A stretch of DNA of 64,000 nucleotides from Acipenser ruthenus (Eukaryota > Chordata > Actinopteri > Acipenseriformes > Acipenseridae), in the NCBI RefSeq assembly GCF_902713425.1, contig NC_081243.1:6427845-6491844 (forward strand), read 5' to 3'. The notes beneath the pieces are model-generated. The model saw only the letters and a list, made by a program, of their open reading frames with translations, searched no databases and was not told the DNA's origin. Numbering within the stretch: position 1 is the stretch's first letter; each line of letters begins with the position of its first letter. Shown one piece after another: positions 14,861 to 26,583 of this stretch. The position numbers and the translations under genes are program-made.

Positions 14861-17469
14861 CTGCGTTCACGACCACAGCAATGCCGCTGTCCCAGAAGTC
14901 ACAGTACGTGGAGGCATTCAGCCAACCGGTGGACACCACACAGAGCCAAATGACGTCACGCATAGCAACAAGCAGAACAGTTTACACTGCAACCGCTTCC
15001 TGAAACCGTTTTCATTGGCTAAATAAGATGTCAGTCTATTAATGACCTACATAGCGGGAAAGAGGGAAGCCACAGCTTTCAAAAGATACCCGGGTGATGT
15101 GTATGAGTGGAAGGATGCTGTTGCTGTGATTCTGTGAATTGCACGGATTTTAGTCTTTGTTTCAGCCAATTTTGACAATCTACACATCGCTGTTGTTACC
15201 AAACGGTCTATTTACAGTATAATAGAGACATTATTTCACAAAATAAACTTGATAAAATGATAGTTTGGACTGTTAAGTACTAAAATCTATAACAAGACTA
15301 GAATCACCATCCACAACACTGTAGTAAGTAAGATGGGCTGCCATGAACAGCAGCAGTGGTTAGCTTGAACTGCTCAGTGGTCAGACTCTAATCCCTCACA
15401 GAAAGAACGAACAGTTGTGGGCAAAACAAACAGCATGCTGTCACAGACAGTTCTGGCACGTCCCTTTTGTGCTACAAGTCATTAGATCCTTTTGCATGGA
15501 AGGCCTCGGTTACAAGGGTGTGCGGTTCTTTGATTGACCCAGATTCAGTTAAAATGTTTTTGCCGACTGATGATGGGAACGAGAATGTAGAGATGGAAGC
15601 CCTGCTAACAAGATTTAAGTTTTTGCAGGTATCACGCTTTTAAAGACACATCTGTGGTGGCTTTGACAGACTCACTGAGAGCAGAAACTGACCCAAGACT
15701 GTGACAGCTACTGGAAGCAGGCTGATCTTTGGGATGCAAATTGAACATTTGTGAAACTGCATGTGTGTTAAAATGTTGTAATAACTGTACTGTGTTTTAA
15801 AGAATATAAAGCCAGCTGAAATACACACTGTTCACGCAAAAAGTTACAATACGCTATTAACCTATATTAACCTATAGTTATGCTAGATCATTCTACATTT
15901 CTGTTTAGTCTATTATAACCTTGAGTAAAAAGGCAGACGTGAGCATCAAGTTTCTTATTTAGAGAAGTAAGGTTGATCTGAAAGTAGTGTTTAAGCTAAA
16001 CACAGGTATTCTAGAATAATTCAAACAGAATATAAGTCTAAATGTTTTATTATAACAGAAGAACTGTAAGAGTTTGAAAATAAGTTAATTCTGCACTATA
16101 TTCTCTTAAAGTAAAAACTTCAGTCAAAGCAGAATGGTACCAGTCTGTGTCAGGCATACCACAAGCTTGCAAAAGACAGGGTAATTAAACTTGGTAACCC
16201 TTGCTTATAGTACCAGGCAGAAAGTGAAGTTTGGGAGTCTGGAATCCAAGGTTTATATAATGAGTGATCTATTACTTGGAACAAATGAGGGGGGCTATCA
16301 GCATAGGACCATGGAATGCCATACATCTGAGAAGATGCTTACAAAAGAGTCTTCTATCAATGATGGATGACCTTGACAGAGAAGCAGAATTTGGTTCAGA
16401 ATTTGCTTGAGCAGGATTTTTGAAAAAGAAACAGAGGTCACTTTTAGTTTAAAGCACTGAATAGCTCAAATGAGACTGTTATATTTTGATTATGTTCCTG
16501 ATAGACTGGATTTAAGTGAGAATGCTTGCATATATAGCTGCCTGCTTAAGAAGTTTGCTATGAACCTTCTACCAGCCTCTATCCAATAGAGTTTAGTTAA
16601 CTGTTAAACCACATCTATGCATGTAACAAAGCCAACCAAATTAGGGGAATGTCTTTTGATGTCAAAAGGGACATCTATATATTTTTTGACTTAGAATTGG
16701 GATAATTACACCGATATATATTATATATTATATATAATCACATCTTTCTATGTATTTTGATATACTTGTACTGTATTCACATGTATGCTGTGTTCAGGAA
16801 CTCTCTGGTACTAAGAAAAAACACACAAGTTCAAAAGTTCACCTTCCATATTTTGGAGATGAAGTAAAGGTGGACTAGGGGAGTTACCAAGTGTTTTAAA
16901 AATGTTATTCACTTGAAGAACATGCACTGTTAAGGCTGATTAATGTTCATAACTTAATTGAGACTTCTGACGCAAGAAGCGAGGCAAAAACTCTGGTGTC
17001 GTGTTCAGAAGTCTTTGCTTTTGAAGACAGTTCCTGTCCTTACCTTATACTCTACACTTCCATATATAATTGGGGAGGTAAGAACTATTTGGAATAGATA
17101 TCTCTCCTATATTGATGCATTGCTATAAGGTATATGACTTATGTTTTAGTCTATGAGATTGATATATTGGATGTTTTAGGACTTAGCGGTGGGCGTCATT
17201 AGTTTTATGCATGCGTAGCCTTAGAGCAAAACATGTTGTAACCATAAAATGTATTTGAAGTATTAATGCTAACAACTGTTAAGGCACTGGACTTCCCAGA
17301 TTGTCTGTCAGCTGGGATTTGACACAGTCAGTAACAACTCAATCCATTTTTAGTAGTTAATAAACCAACGGAGTACTAATACTGCTCTGATTCAAATTTG
17401 ACTCAAATTCAGCGCTGATCTGAGACATGAGGAAGGGGCGGAACTAACAGCACAACAGAACACAACAAA
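14861..17469. other. Intergenic, no gene recognised
   Basis: A full CRE palindrome, TGACGTCA, lies at 14951-14958, about 100 bp upstream of the first recognised exon of the minus-strand transposase-like gene, with an ATTGG (inverted CCAAT) near 15015. An open stretch of about 79 codons at 15395-15632 ends at a GTATCA donor-like site but matches nothing known to me. The rest (15.7-17.4 kb) has no recognisable coding or RNA content; it may include unclassified repeat DNA. Confidence 0.4.
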
Positions 17470-20400
17470 GCGAGGCAGTTCTTCCAGCGACAGCGTGGAG
17501 CGACATCGTGTGAGAAGTGCATTGTTTTAAAAGTGCAGAGCAGTTAGAAGCAGTTTGAAAGCAGATTGACAGCTGCAGAAACTAAACTTAAACTTGCAAA
17601 AAAAAAAAAAAAACACCATGCCCTTCAAGCCACAGCAAGTTCAGTTCGCAGTTTGGACCCCCTTACTACAACAGTGTGCTGCCTTCCGGGAGCCTCTGTG
17701 AAGCACATCACTGAAAACGTGGACAGGCTCCTAGAAAGAACGGCAGACGACCCGGTAGTAGTCGTCCACATCAGTACAAACAACATTGGAAGAGACAGGC
17801 CAAGATCCCTGAAAAACAAATTTGGAGAGCTCGGAAGGAAATTAAAAAGACAAGACTTAAACTGTGGTATTTATTGGGATACTGATGGCACCTTGCAAAG
17901 GACCATATGGACAGCTGGAAATACAAAATCAAAATGCAAGGCTGAAATCGTGGGGCACACAGGAAGGCTTCACCTTTCTTGAACATTGGAGCACTTTCTA
18001 CAACAAGGACTATCTATACAGGCGGGACGGACTGCAGCTAAATAAAGGGAAACAAAGGATCCTCAAGGAGGTTCAGAAGCATTTAAACTAGAAAGGAAGT
18101 GGGGAGAAATTTACAAAAAAATCCGAAGGGAGTCCACATCAAAACAAGGGCAACAACTCTGGTAAGACAGCCATTAAATGTATTTATCTAAATGCTAGAA
18201 GTCTGAGAAACAAAATGTTAGAACTTGAAGCTACTGCACTAACAATTAACTACGATGTGATAGGTGTTACAGAAACTTGGTTGTCAGAGTGATGGAGACG
18301 AATATATTAGTGGGTACACACTGTATAGGAAAGACAGGCAGGGCAGAAGAGGCAAAGAGGAAGCGCTATACATAAGAAATACTCTTGAAACCCAGGTGTT
18401 AAATCAGGACAAAGAAAACAATGCAAAATCAATATGGGTCAGAATAATGGACAAAACTTCAAAAGGGCATAATAATAGGAACATGCTATAGACTGCCAAA
18501 TTCAGATGCCGAGCAAAATAATCTGCTACACGCATTTCTAATGTCATTGTATAACAAAGGAGAAGCCATACTAATGGGGGATTTCAACTTCCCCCATATA
18601 CAATGGGGAAAACCCGGTAAGGAGCACGACAGACAAAATTGAAATGGTGGAAATGACAAATGACTGCTTCCTAACGCAATTTGTCAAGGCACCGACTAGA
18701 GGGGAGGCATGCCTTGATTTAGTCTTTTCAAATAATGAAGACAGAATAACTAAAACAGAGGTCAGAGAGCCACTGACAAACTCACCACAACATGGTCTCA
18801 TATGAAGTGATTTTTAAAACCCAAAAAGTAATGACTACAGCTAAGGTTTATAATTTTAGAAAAGCAAACTATGAAGGTATGAAACAGAGACTAACAGAAG
18901 TAGATTGGAGTAAAATAGAGAAAACATCCACAGAAAAAGGGTGGCTGTTTTTTAAAAATGTAGTACTAGAGGCGCAAAACAATTACATCCCAAAAGTAGA
19001 CAAATCTAAATCTAAAACAAAATGGCCAAAATGGTTTAATAGTTCCATTAAAAAATATATTCAGCAAAAAAAGGCACTTTACCATGCGTTTAAAAGGGAC
19101 CAAAAACAAAGTACACAGAAAGAGTACTTGGAACTGCAAACACAAGTCAAAAAGGAAGTTAGAAAGGCCAAGAGAGAGATAGAAATCAATATTGCTAAGG
19201 GGGCTAAAACCAATTCCAAAATGTTTTTCCAATATTATAACAGCATGAGAACATTCAAAGAGGAGGTTAAATGTCTAAGAGACACAAATGGCAAAATCAT
19301 AGATGAAGAAAAAAATAGCAAATATATTAAATGATTACTTTTCACAGGTTTTTACAAAGGAGGACACGGATAACATGCCCGACATGTCAACCTGTTCCTA
19401 TCCAATTGTAAATAACTTTAGCATAACAGAGGCAGAAGTGTTAAAGGGACTAGGAGCTCTTAAAATAAACAAATCCCCCGGGCTGGATGAGATCCTCCCA
19501 ATAGTACTCAAAGAAATGAAAGAAGTTATTTACAAACCGCTAACCAAGATCATGCAACAGTCTCTTGACACAGGGGTTGTACTGACAGACTGGAAGATAG
19601 CAAACGTAATACTGAACCACAACAAAGGGAGACAAAACCGAACCAGGTAACTACAGACCAGTAAGCCTGACTTCTATTATATGTGAACTTACGGAAACTA
19701 AAATAAGATCTAAAATAGAAAATTACCTACATGGTAACAATATCCTGGGAGACAGTCAGCATGGTTTTAGGAAAGAGAGATTGTGTCTAACTAACCTGCT
19801 TGACTTTTTTGAGGATGCAACATCGACAATGGATAATTGCAAAGGATACAACATGGTTTATTTAGATTTCCAGAAAGCTTTTGACAAAGTCCCGCATAAA
19901 AGATTAATTCTCAAACTGAACGCAGTTGGGATTCATGCACATGGATTAGGGAGTAGTTAACATGCAGAAAACAGAAAGTATTGATTAGAGGAGAAACCTC
20001 AAAATGGAGCGAGGTAACCAGTGGTGTACCACAGGGATCAGTATTAGGTCCTGTACTATTCCTAATCTACCTTAATGATTTAGATTCTGGTATAGTAGGC
20101 AAACTTAAATTTGCAGACCACACAAAAATAGGTGGAGTGGCAAACACTGTTGCAGCAGCAAAGGTCATTCAAAATGATCTAGACAGCATTCAGAACTGGG
20201 CAGACACATGGCAAATGACATTTAATAGAGAAAGGTGTAAGGTACTGCACAAAGGCAATAAAAATGTGCATTATCAATATCACATTGGAGATACTGAAAT
20301 TGAAGAAGGAATCTATGAAAAAGACCTAGGAGTTTATGTTGACTCAGAAATGTCTTCATCTAGACAATGTGGGGAAGCTATAAAAAAGCCCAACAAGATG

Positions 20401-20927
20401 CTCGGATATATTGTGAGAAGTGTTGAATTCAAATCAAGGGAAGTAATGTTAAAACTTTACAATGCATGGTCACCTCGTTACAAAAATGATATTGCTGCTC
20501 TAGAAAGAGCGCAAAGAAGAGCAACCAGAATTATCCCGGGTTTAAAAGGCATGTTATATGCAGACAGGCTAAAAGAATTTAATCTATTCAGTCTTGAACA
20601 AAGAAGACTACGCGGCGATCTGATTCAAATATTTAAAATCCTAAAAGGTATAGACAATGTCGACCAAGGGGACGTTTTTAACCTGAAAAAAGAAACAAGG
20701 ACCAGGGGTCACAAATGGAGATTAGATAAAGGGGCATTCAGAACAGAAAATAGGAGGCACTTTTTTTACACAGATTATTGTGAGGGTATGGAACCAACTC
20801 CCCAGTAATGTTGTTGAAGCTGACACCCTGGGATACTTCAAGAAGCTGCTTGATGAGATTCTGGGATCAATAAGCTACTAAAAACCAAATGGCCTCCTCT
20901 CGTTTGGAAACTTTCTTATGTTCTTAT
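17470..20927 (+). mobile_element. CR1-type LINE, copy 1 (decayed)
   Basis: A non-LTR retrotransposon in sense orientation. ORF1 remnant at about 17625-18090 has an SGNH-esterase-like region (VVVVHIS-NNIGRDRP and DGLQLN) as in CR1/L2 ORF1 proteins. ORF2 has endonuclease motifs (GVTETWLS near 18260, MGDFNFP near 18576) and reverse transcriptase motifs (YRPVSLTS near 19650, [16 protein letters not shown] near 19860, [11 protein letters not shown] near 20020), but the catalytic box reads FADH near 20115, where the family has FADD. The C-terminal RTRGHKW region follows. The 3' end is TTTCTTATGTTCTTATG, the short-repeat tail of CR1/L3. Compared with copy 2 it lacks the 5' half of ORF1, and several stops and frameshifts divide ORF2. 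It is dead. Confidence 0.88.
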
Positions 20928-20931
20928 GCAT

Positions 20932-21375
20932 GGGGTGCAGTGTGTCTGTGTTACATGCAGGGTGTAGATCTGTCTGTGTTACATGCAGGGTGTAGATCTG
21001 TCTGTGTTACATGCAGGGTGTAGAGCTGTCTGTGTTGCATGAGGGAGTGTAGAGCTGTCTGTGTTACATGCAGGGTGTAGAGCTGTCTGTGTTACATGCA
21101 GGGTGTAGAGCTGTCTGTGTTACATGCAGGGTGTAGAGCTGTCTGTGTTGCATGAGGGAGTGTAGAGCTGTCTGTGTTACATGCAGGGTGTAGAGCTGTC
21201 TGTGTTGCATGAGGGAGTGTAGAGCTGTCTGTGTTACATGCAGGGTGTATAGCTGTCTGTGTTGCATGAGGGAGTGTAGAGCTGTCTGTGTTACATGCAG
21301 GGTGTAGAGCTGTCTGTGTTACATGCAGGGTGTAGAGCTGTCTGTGTTGCATGAGGGAGTGTAGTGCTGTCATGT
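20932..21375 (+). repeat. 28/29-bp minisatellite abutting the LINE 3' end
   Basis: About 15 tandem copies of two unit types, one 28 bp (contains GTTACATGCAGGGTGTAGAG) and one 29 bp (contains TTGCATGAGGGAGTGTAGAG), in irregular alternation. The array starts within a few bases of the CR1 tail at 20927. Open frames across it are artefacts of the repeat. Confidence 0.9.
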
Positions 21376-21515
21376 ATTGTCACTTTTCTAACTTAATAAA
21401 CACTCTGTGTCTGAGTAATTAGAGTATCTTTGTGCCGTTTCTGCAAAATAACACATTTACTGCAGATATTATAATAAACATTATAGACTTAGTTATGGAA
21501 ATAATGCAAACCATT
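21372..21515. repeat. Dispersed repeat related to 11025-11185
   Basis: Shares CTGTGTCTGAGTAATTAGAG and ATAAACATTATAGA with the stretch at 11025-11185 in the same order and spacing. The family is unidentified. The sequence beyond it to about 21900 is AT-rich with no gene seen. Confidence 0.6.
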
Positions 21516-21903
21516 ATTTATTTATTGTTTTGGTTTTGCCAATAGCACAAGTTAGAAGTTACACACATTTAAATATTCCAGTCCAATTCATATTGGTCAA
21601 TACTTTGCTTGAACACATTACAATTCATAGCAATATAAAGTTAATAAAAATATGAAGATAGTAATATGGGTTATTCATAAATCTCAGTGTTAATAAGATC
21701 AGTTGATCCTTTATACCATATGTTTTTTTTTTAAATGCTCACATGTTTAAATGGTAAAAATGGAATTTGATTGTTTTCTAATCTGTCTTTTTAAATTTAA
21801 CATGTTTTGATCAGATGACAATAGAACAATTACAAAAGAAATGGTATGATCTGCAATAAATACACCCAATGTTTAACGTTTTAATTATGATTATGTTATT
21901 ATA

Positions 21904-22130
21904 TTAGGGCAGCAGTGTGGAGTAGTGGTTAGGGCTCTGGACTCTTGACCGGAGGGTCGTGGGTTCAATCCCAGGTGGGGGACACTGCTGTTGTACCCTT
22001 GAGCAAGGTACTTTACCTAGATTGCCCAGTAAAAACCCAACTGTATAAAGGGGTAATTGTATGTAAAAATAATGTGATATCTTGTAACAATTGTAAGTCG
22101 CCCTAGATAAGGGCGTCTGCTAAGAAATAA

Positions 22131-22192
<62 letters not shown>

Positions 22193-22195
22193 TTA
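21904..22195 (+). repeat. tRNA-derived SINE (type 1), full length
   Basis: Full copy from GGCAGCAGTGTGGAGTAGTG through the B-box-like GGTTCAATCCC to the GTAAGTCGCCCTAGATAAGG tail, ending in a long (TAA)n tract of about 60 bp. This is the clearest copy of the family in the window. Confidence 0.9.
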
Positions 22196-22567
22196 ATAAT
22201 ATACAGTTATTTCAACGGCTTCATGGTTGATGCTGTTTCAATGAACTGAAGAACAAAAAAAAACAGTTTTTCTCCGTGTGGAAATGTGGTAACGCTACTC
22301 GACACACATCACGTTGCGATCGTATAAGAAAGCAGCGGTCATTGTGTTGTTATTATTGACCACGCCGATGCACGTACAGTACAGGACCGGACAGTTTAGC
22401 AGAATGCAGTTCATTTGAGTTACAAACGGGACGGCGCTGCACAGAGCGGGACAAACTGTGCAATTCAAATCTCCTGTAGCACTACAGACGGGCCGCCGAT
22501 AGTCTGATTAACCCAACATGAATATAAATAGGATCCGAAGTCAGTCTGTTTCAAAGAGCACTCAGAG

Positions 22568-22660
22568 TGACGTCACCGGAGAGTCTGCGAGCAGGTTTAT
22601 AATAATGAAAGCGCCTGTGTCTGCTCGAGTCTCGCATCAAACTCGCCGTCCTCTATATAA
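22568..22660 (+). promoter_or_regulatory. CRE plus TATA promoter candidate
   Basis: A perfect CRE, TGACGTCA, is at 22568-22575 and a TATA-type motif, CTATATAATATAAAC, at 22652-22666, about 80 bp apart. The surrounding 22300-22700 is less AT-rich than its neighbours and holds several CpGs. No convincing gene starts downstream in the window: the next coding sequence is a Tx1/L1 LINE at 23106. It may be a promoter of an unrecognised host exon or of that LINE. Confidence 0.35.
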
Positions 22661-23105
22661 TATAAACACATTACACACCCCGCTACCACACACGGGGTTT
22701 CCAGCGGGTGTAGAGCATTCAATTCAATAACTCACCGCTCTCTTTCTCTCTATCTTCTATTCCTTCTGTTTTCTCGTCTTTTTCTCCAAGCAGCTCAAAC
22801 AATCAAACTTGTAGTTCCGACTGGTGCGCGGATCTAAACATTCCCCGCATCGGGTGAATCAGTGCCTGTTAGTACCGATTTGTTACAGAACGTGTTTTGT
22901 GAAAGGGGTAAAGCAATTCCTAGAGTAAAATTAAAGACTCGTTTGTACACACAGTGTTAAAACCGACAAACTAAACTAATACCTCACCTGGGTCTCCCAC
23001 TAGGGACCACTTGCAGAAAAAGACAGCAGTGAGAAAAAAAGATTGAGAGAGCTTGCAAACATAACAAAAATATATATATTAGCTTAGTTTCTCTGTGCTA
23101 AAAGC

Positions 23106-24336
23106 TTGAATTCAGACTTTTGTTTTATACAAGAATCTCATTCCTGTAGTAACGATAACAATGTTTGGAGATCTCAATGGGGAGAAGGTGTATGGATGGC
23201 ATATGGCTCAGCTCATGCTGCTGGAGTGACTGTTCTCAAACATAGATTTAATGGTAAAGTTCTATCTCATGATACCGATCCATATGGCCATTTTATTTTA
23301 TTAATAGTCACACTTAATGATTGTTTCTTACTACTAATTACTATATATGGTTTTAATACAAAGAAAGAAAATAACTACTTAATAGAAACATTGGAGGGTA
23401 AAATTAAGCAATTGCAATATAAACACCCAAATACCAAGCTTGTAAATGGAGGTGATTTTAACATAGCACCAAATGAGATGCTTGACAGATGGCCTCCTAA
23501 ATCCTTTCATAAGACTAATCACACATTTAATAATTGTATTAATGATTTTGATTTGGTGGATATTTGGATAAATAAATTTCCCCAGATTAAGGAATTCACA
23601 TGGTGTAATAAATCTCACTCTCAGCAATCCAGAATTGATTTTTGGCTAATTTCCAACACTATACATCTGACTAAAGTAGAAATTCTTCCAACACCTTTAT
23701 CTGACCATTAATGTATAATTTTACAATTCGATTTATCTCTTTCTCATGAAGCAAAATTAAAAAATTGTTACTGGAAACTGAATAATTCCTTGCTAGAAAA
23801 TTATGTTATTGTAACAGCAATAAAAAATACTATTAGTTTATACTGGGAGAAAGCGATAGCAGAAAACATGTTTAGAAAAAAAAAACTGGGAACTAATAAA
23901 ATACAAAATCAGAAGATTTACAATGAAAAGTGGTGCAGAACTATCTAAATCTAGGCGAAAGGAGGAAACCCGTTTAATAGTTACATTATTATCTTTATCC
24001 AAATTGTCTCCTGAAAACATGTCCAATGAAAATAAGGTCCAGCTCACTGAATTACAGGGCAAATTAGATCAAATGTATATTTACAAAGCAAAAGGAGCTT
24101 TTATTCGTTCAAGAAAAAAAAAATGGTTGGAGAAGGGGAACAAAATTCAGCTTATTTTTTAAATTGGAAAAACATCACTATAAGAATAATTCCATAAATA
24201 AGCTTAACATTAACAACACACTTACAGATAACCCAAAGGAAATAGCTGAGTTCTGTATGTCTTTCTACCAAAATATATATGAATCTAAGATATCTCTGGA
24301 TTCAATAGAATCTATAACAAAAACATTGTCAATGTA
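23106..24336 (+). mobile_element. Tx1/L1-like LINE, 5' part of ORF2 only
   Basis: The open stretch 23106-23711 (201 codons) is an APE-type endonuclease: FIQESHS near the start, VNGGDFNIAP in the middle, QSRIDFWLIS and the final SDH motif. After an interruption the frame continues as the inter-domain region (KAKGAFIRSRKKKWLEKGNK near 24120). The reverse transcriptase and 3' end are missing: recognisable sequence stops by about 24340. LINE copies normally lose their 5' end, so this copy was cut by a later deletion or rearrangement. Confidence 0.8.
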
Positions 24337-24518
24337 AAAAATAAACAAGTTAGAAAAACGCAACAGTCGTTTAAAGGGGTGATATCAAAATCAAAAGTCG
24401 AAGTTAGGAGAAGCAATTAGGCCAATCTTGTCAAGCATCAAGCAAACAGGCACAATTGGAAAGGTGCCGGGGCCCAACATTCACACAATTCTTGCTTCTA
24501 ACTTGGCGCCTTTTTGAT

Positions 24519-24915
24519 GCCCCAGTAAAACACGTTGGGCCAGGCTAAATACAGGTGTAGCTTACAGGGGGCGTGCCCCTCGGCAGGTACCTGTAGAGAA
24601 TTCAGCGGCCCAAACATGATATAACCTGTTAAATTCAAGGCTACTTATTCAACATAGATACATAAAGCGAATAAGAAGCTGAGCGATTGGCATATGTAGC
24701 AAGTGTACCCGCTGTTCTGCCCCAGTAAAACACGTTGGGCCAGGCTAAATACAGGTGTAGCTTGTAGGAGGGTTGCCCCTCTTCAGGTACCTGCAGAGAA
24801 ATCGGCGGCCCAAAGTGATTTAACCCTTTAAATGCAAGGTTACTTCTTCAACTTAGACAAATACATTTATGCACTTAAAAGCTTGCGAATAAGAAGCTGG
24901 CAAATAAGCCAACTT
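24519..24915. repeat. 200-bp tandem dimer
   Basis: Two units start with the identical GCCCCAGTAAAACACGTTGG at 24519 and 24719, exactly 200 bp apart. They share CAGGCTAAATACAGGTGTAG, GGTACCTG, CGGCCCAAA and GAATAAGAAGCTG at matching offsets, with roughly 15-20% difference. It is either a short satellite remnant or a duplicated unit of an unknown repeat. No B-box or coding motif seen. Confidence 0.8.
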
Positions 24916-25346
24916 CAGCCTCGTGTTTTACAGTGTAAATGTATGAAAAGAAGACAGACGTAGCCATAATACAGTCAAATTTAATGTCACTTCTGTTAAT
25001 GTCACACTTTGTTTATTCTCATCAAATTGAAATGTCCCGGCCCGAATATATAGCATTGAGGGACTTTGATGTTTTGTTTTTAAAATGTATTAATGATCAA
25101 TGCATTGCTGAGTTTGTTGCGCTCACGTATCAGGTGGTGTCTGGAATGATCTAAATACAATTAAAACAGCGGGTGGAGGCGTGAAATAAATATATTTATA
25201 ACTTCTCTTATTCAATTATTTCAATAGCGATTAATACCTTTTGCGGTCCATGTCAATGAATTAAAAGTAAATCAGCTCATTTTTGCTGTTTAATTTACTA
25301 TTTGTTAATAATACAAGTAAAACCTCAAAGAAAAGTTTGAAGTATC

Positions 25347-25385
25347 TGGTATTGCCAGGCAGTCTCCCATCCAAGTACCAACCAA
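25347..25385 (-). repeat. 5S rRNA-derived fragment
   Basis: The plus strand reads GGTATTGCCAGGCAGTCTCC followed by CATCCAAGTACCAACCA, the reverse complement of the 3' half of vertebrate 5S rRNA (TACTTGGATGGGAGACCGCC). Only about 39 nt remain, so it is a pseudogene fragment or part of a 5S-derived (SINE3-type) retroposon. Confidence 0.7.
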
Positions 25386-25389
25386 ACAT

Positions 25390-25578
25390 GCATATTATTA
25401 TTATTTTAGCAGACACACTTATCCAGGCTAACTTACAATTATGACATACAATTACCCATTTATACAGTTGGGTTTTTTACTGGACCGATCTAGATAAAGC
25501 AGCAATGTGTCCCCCACGTGTGATTGAACCCAGTAAAGAACAAAGTGCTCTAACCGCTACTCCACAGATGCTGCATGC
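25390..25578 (-). repeat. tRNA-derived SINE (type 1), diverged
   Basis: Reverse-oriented copy with its tail (TTATTATTATTTTAGCAGAC) at 25396 and its head at 25578. The body motifs ATTACCCATTTATACAGTTG and TGATTGAACCC are kept. It is more diverged than the 21904 copy. Confidence 0.8.
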
Positions 25579-25841
25579 GACGGATCACTAGTGTCTCGTT
25601 GTATAAGGCCATGGAAAATTCACGATTTTACATATTTGACTGCCTACCGTGAAAAATGTCAATATTGTTGATTTCTGGCTGAGGTATGAAATCAGATTCC
25701 GAAACATGGCAAAAATTGCACATAGTTTTTTTGTCAATTCCACCAAACTCTGTGGATGCAGCACAAGCAGTTTCTGCATATGGACAGGTTTTTACACACA
25801 AAGACAAACATGTGTGTTGAAACTGCAACACGATGCACGAT

Positions 25842-25966
25842 TATTATTATTATTATTGTTATTATTTATTTTTGTACAGCAACAGTGTCTCCCACCTAGG
25901 ATTGAACCTACGACCCTCAGGTCAAGAGTCCAGAGCCCTATCCAGTAATCCACACTGCTGCCCATG
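25842..25966 (-). repeat. tRNA-derived SINE (type 1), internally deleted
   Basis: Reverse-oriented: head CCACACTGCTGCCC at 25952-25965 and B-box region GGATTGAACC are kept, but the middle is missing and the sequence goes straight into a TTA-rich tail. Confidence 0.75.
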
Positions 25967-25997
25967 TCGGCCTTCAACAAATAACTAGTTTTCTGCT

Positions 25998-26160
25998 CAC
26001 GGGCCATATAATTTGTGTGTGTGCGTGTGTGTAAGTGTGTGTGTGTGCGCGTGTGTGTAAGTGTGTGTGTGTGCGTGCGTGTGTCTGTCTGTCTGTCTGT
26101 CTGTGTCTGTGAGTGCGTGCGTGTGTGTGTATGTGTGTGTGTGAGCATGCTTGCGTGCGC
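25998..26160. repeat. (GT)n/(CTGT)n microsatellite
   Basis: Compound GT-rich microsatellite with GTGC and CTGT interruptions. Its right end coincides with the left border of the segmental duplication, as a shorter GT tract does at 48240. Confidence 0.9.
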
Positions 26161-26570
26161 GTCATATATAATTTAGTGTGTGTAAGAAAAGCGGTTTTGT
26201 CACTTGCATTAAATCCTGTTTTTTAACATTTTGTTTTTCAAAGCCAACATAACGCAATACAACACAGTCCGTTTAATTACCGTACAAGTTTTAAATGTCT
26301 ACAAAACTCGACAATGTTGCCGAATTTGTCATTCAAAGTTGTTTAGTTTTAATCAGTTTTGTCTGCTTGTTACTTTTTTCAGCCAACACATTTAAATGAC
26401 CCTTGTTTGTTACATTTTAAAAGATTGTTTTAAACGTTACAACGTAAATGTTTTTTTTTTTACATGAAACTTGTACTTGTATAGGTATATAAATGTCAAC
26501 TGCTGTGCATAAACGCATCAGCCAAATCAATTCATATGACATGTATTTATTTATTTCATGGACTTTGCTT

Positions 26571-26583
26571 CCCCCTAGTGGCA
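26571..26583 (-). promoter_or_regulatory. CTCF-like motif
   Basis: The minus strand reads TGCCACTAGGGGG, close to the core of the vertebrate CTCF consensus (CCACTAGGGGGC). The motif is kept unchanged in the duplicate at 48714. This is motif evidence only. Confidence 0.35.

Noticed and set aside
15395-15632. Open stretch (about 79 codons) ending in FKFLQ|GTATCA
   Set aside because: Lacks a start or acceptor and matches no family I know; length is within chance expectation.
21064-21373. Open frames reading HATQTALHPACN repeats
   Set aside because: Direct translation of the 28/29-bp minisatellite.
6782-26100. CRISPR-like arrays
   Set aside because: The only regular repeats are microsatellites, the minisatellite, the 200-bp dimer and the tRNA/7SL units; none has the repeat-spacer form, and the DNA is eukaryotic.
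25792-26165. Open frames rich in HTHTHT
   Set aside because: Translation of a GT microsatellite.
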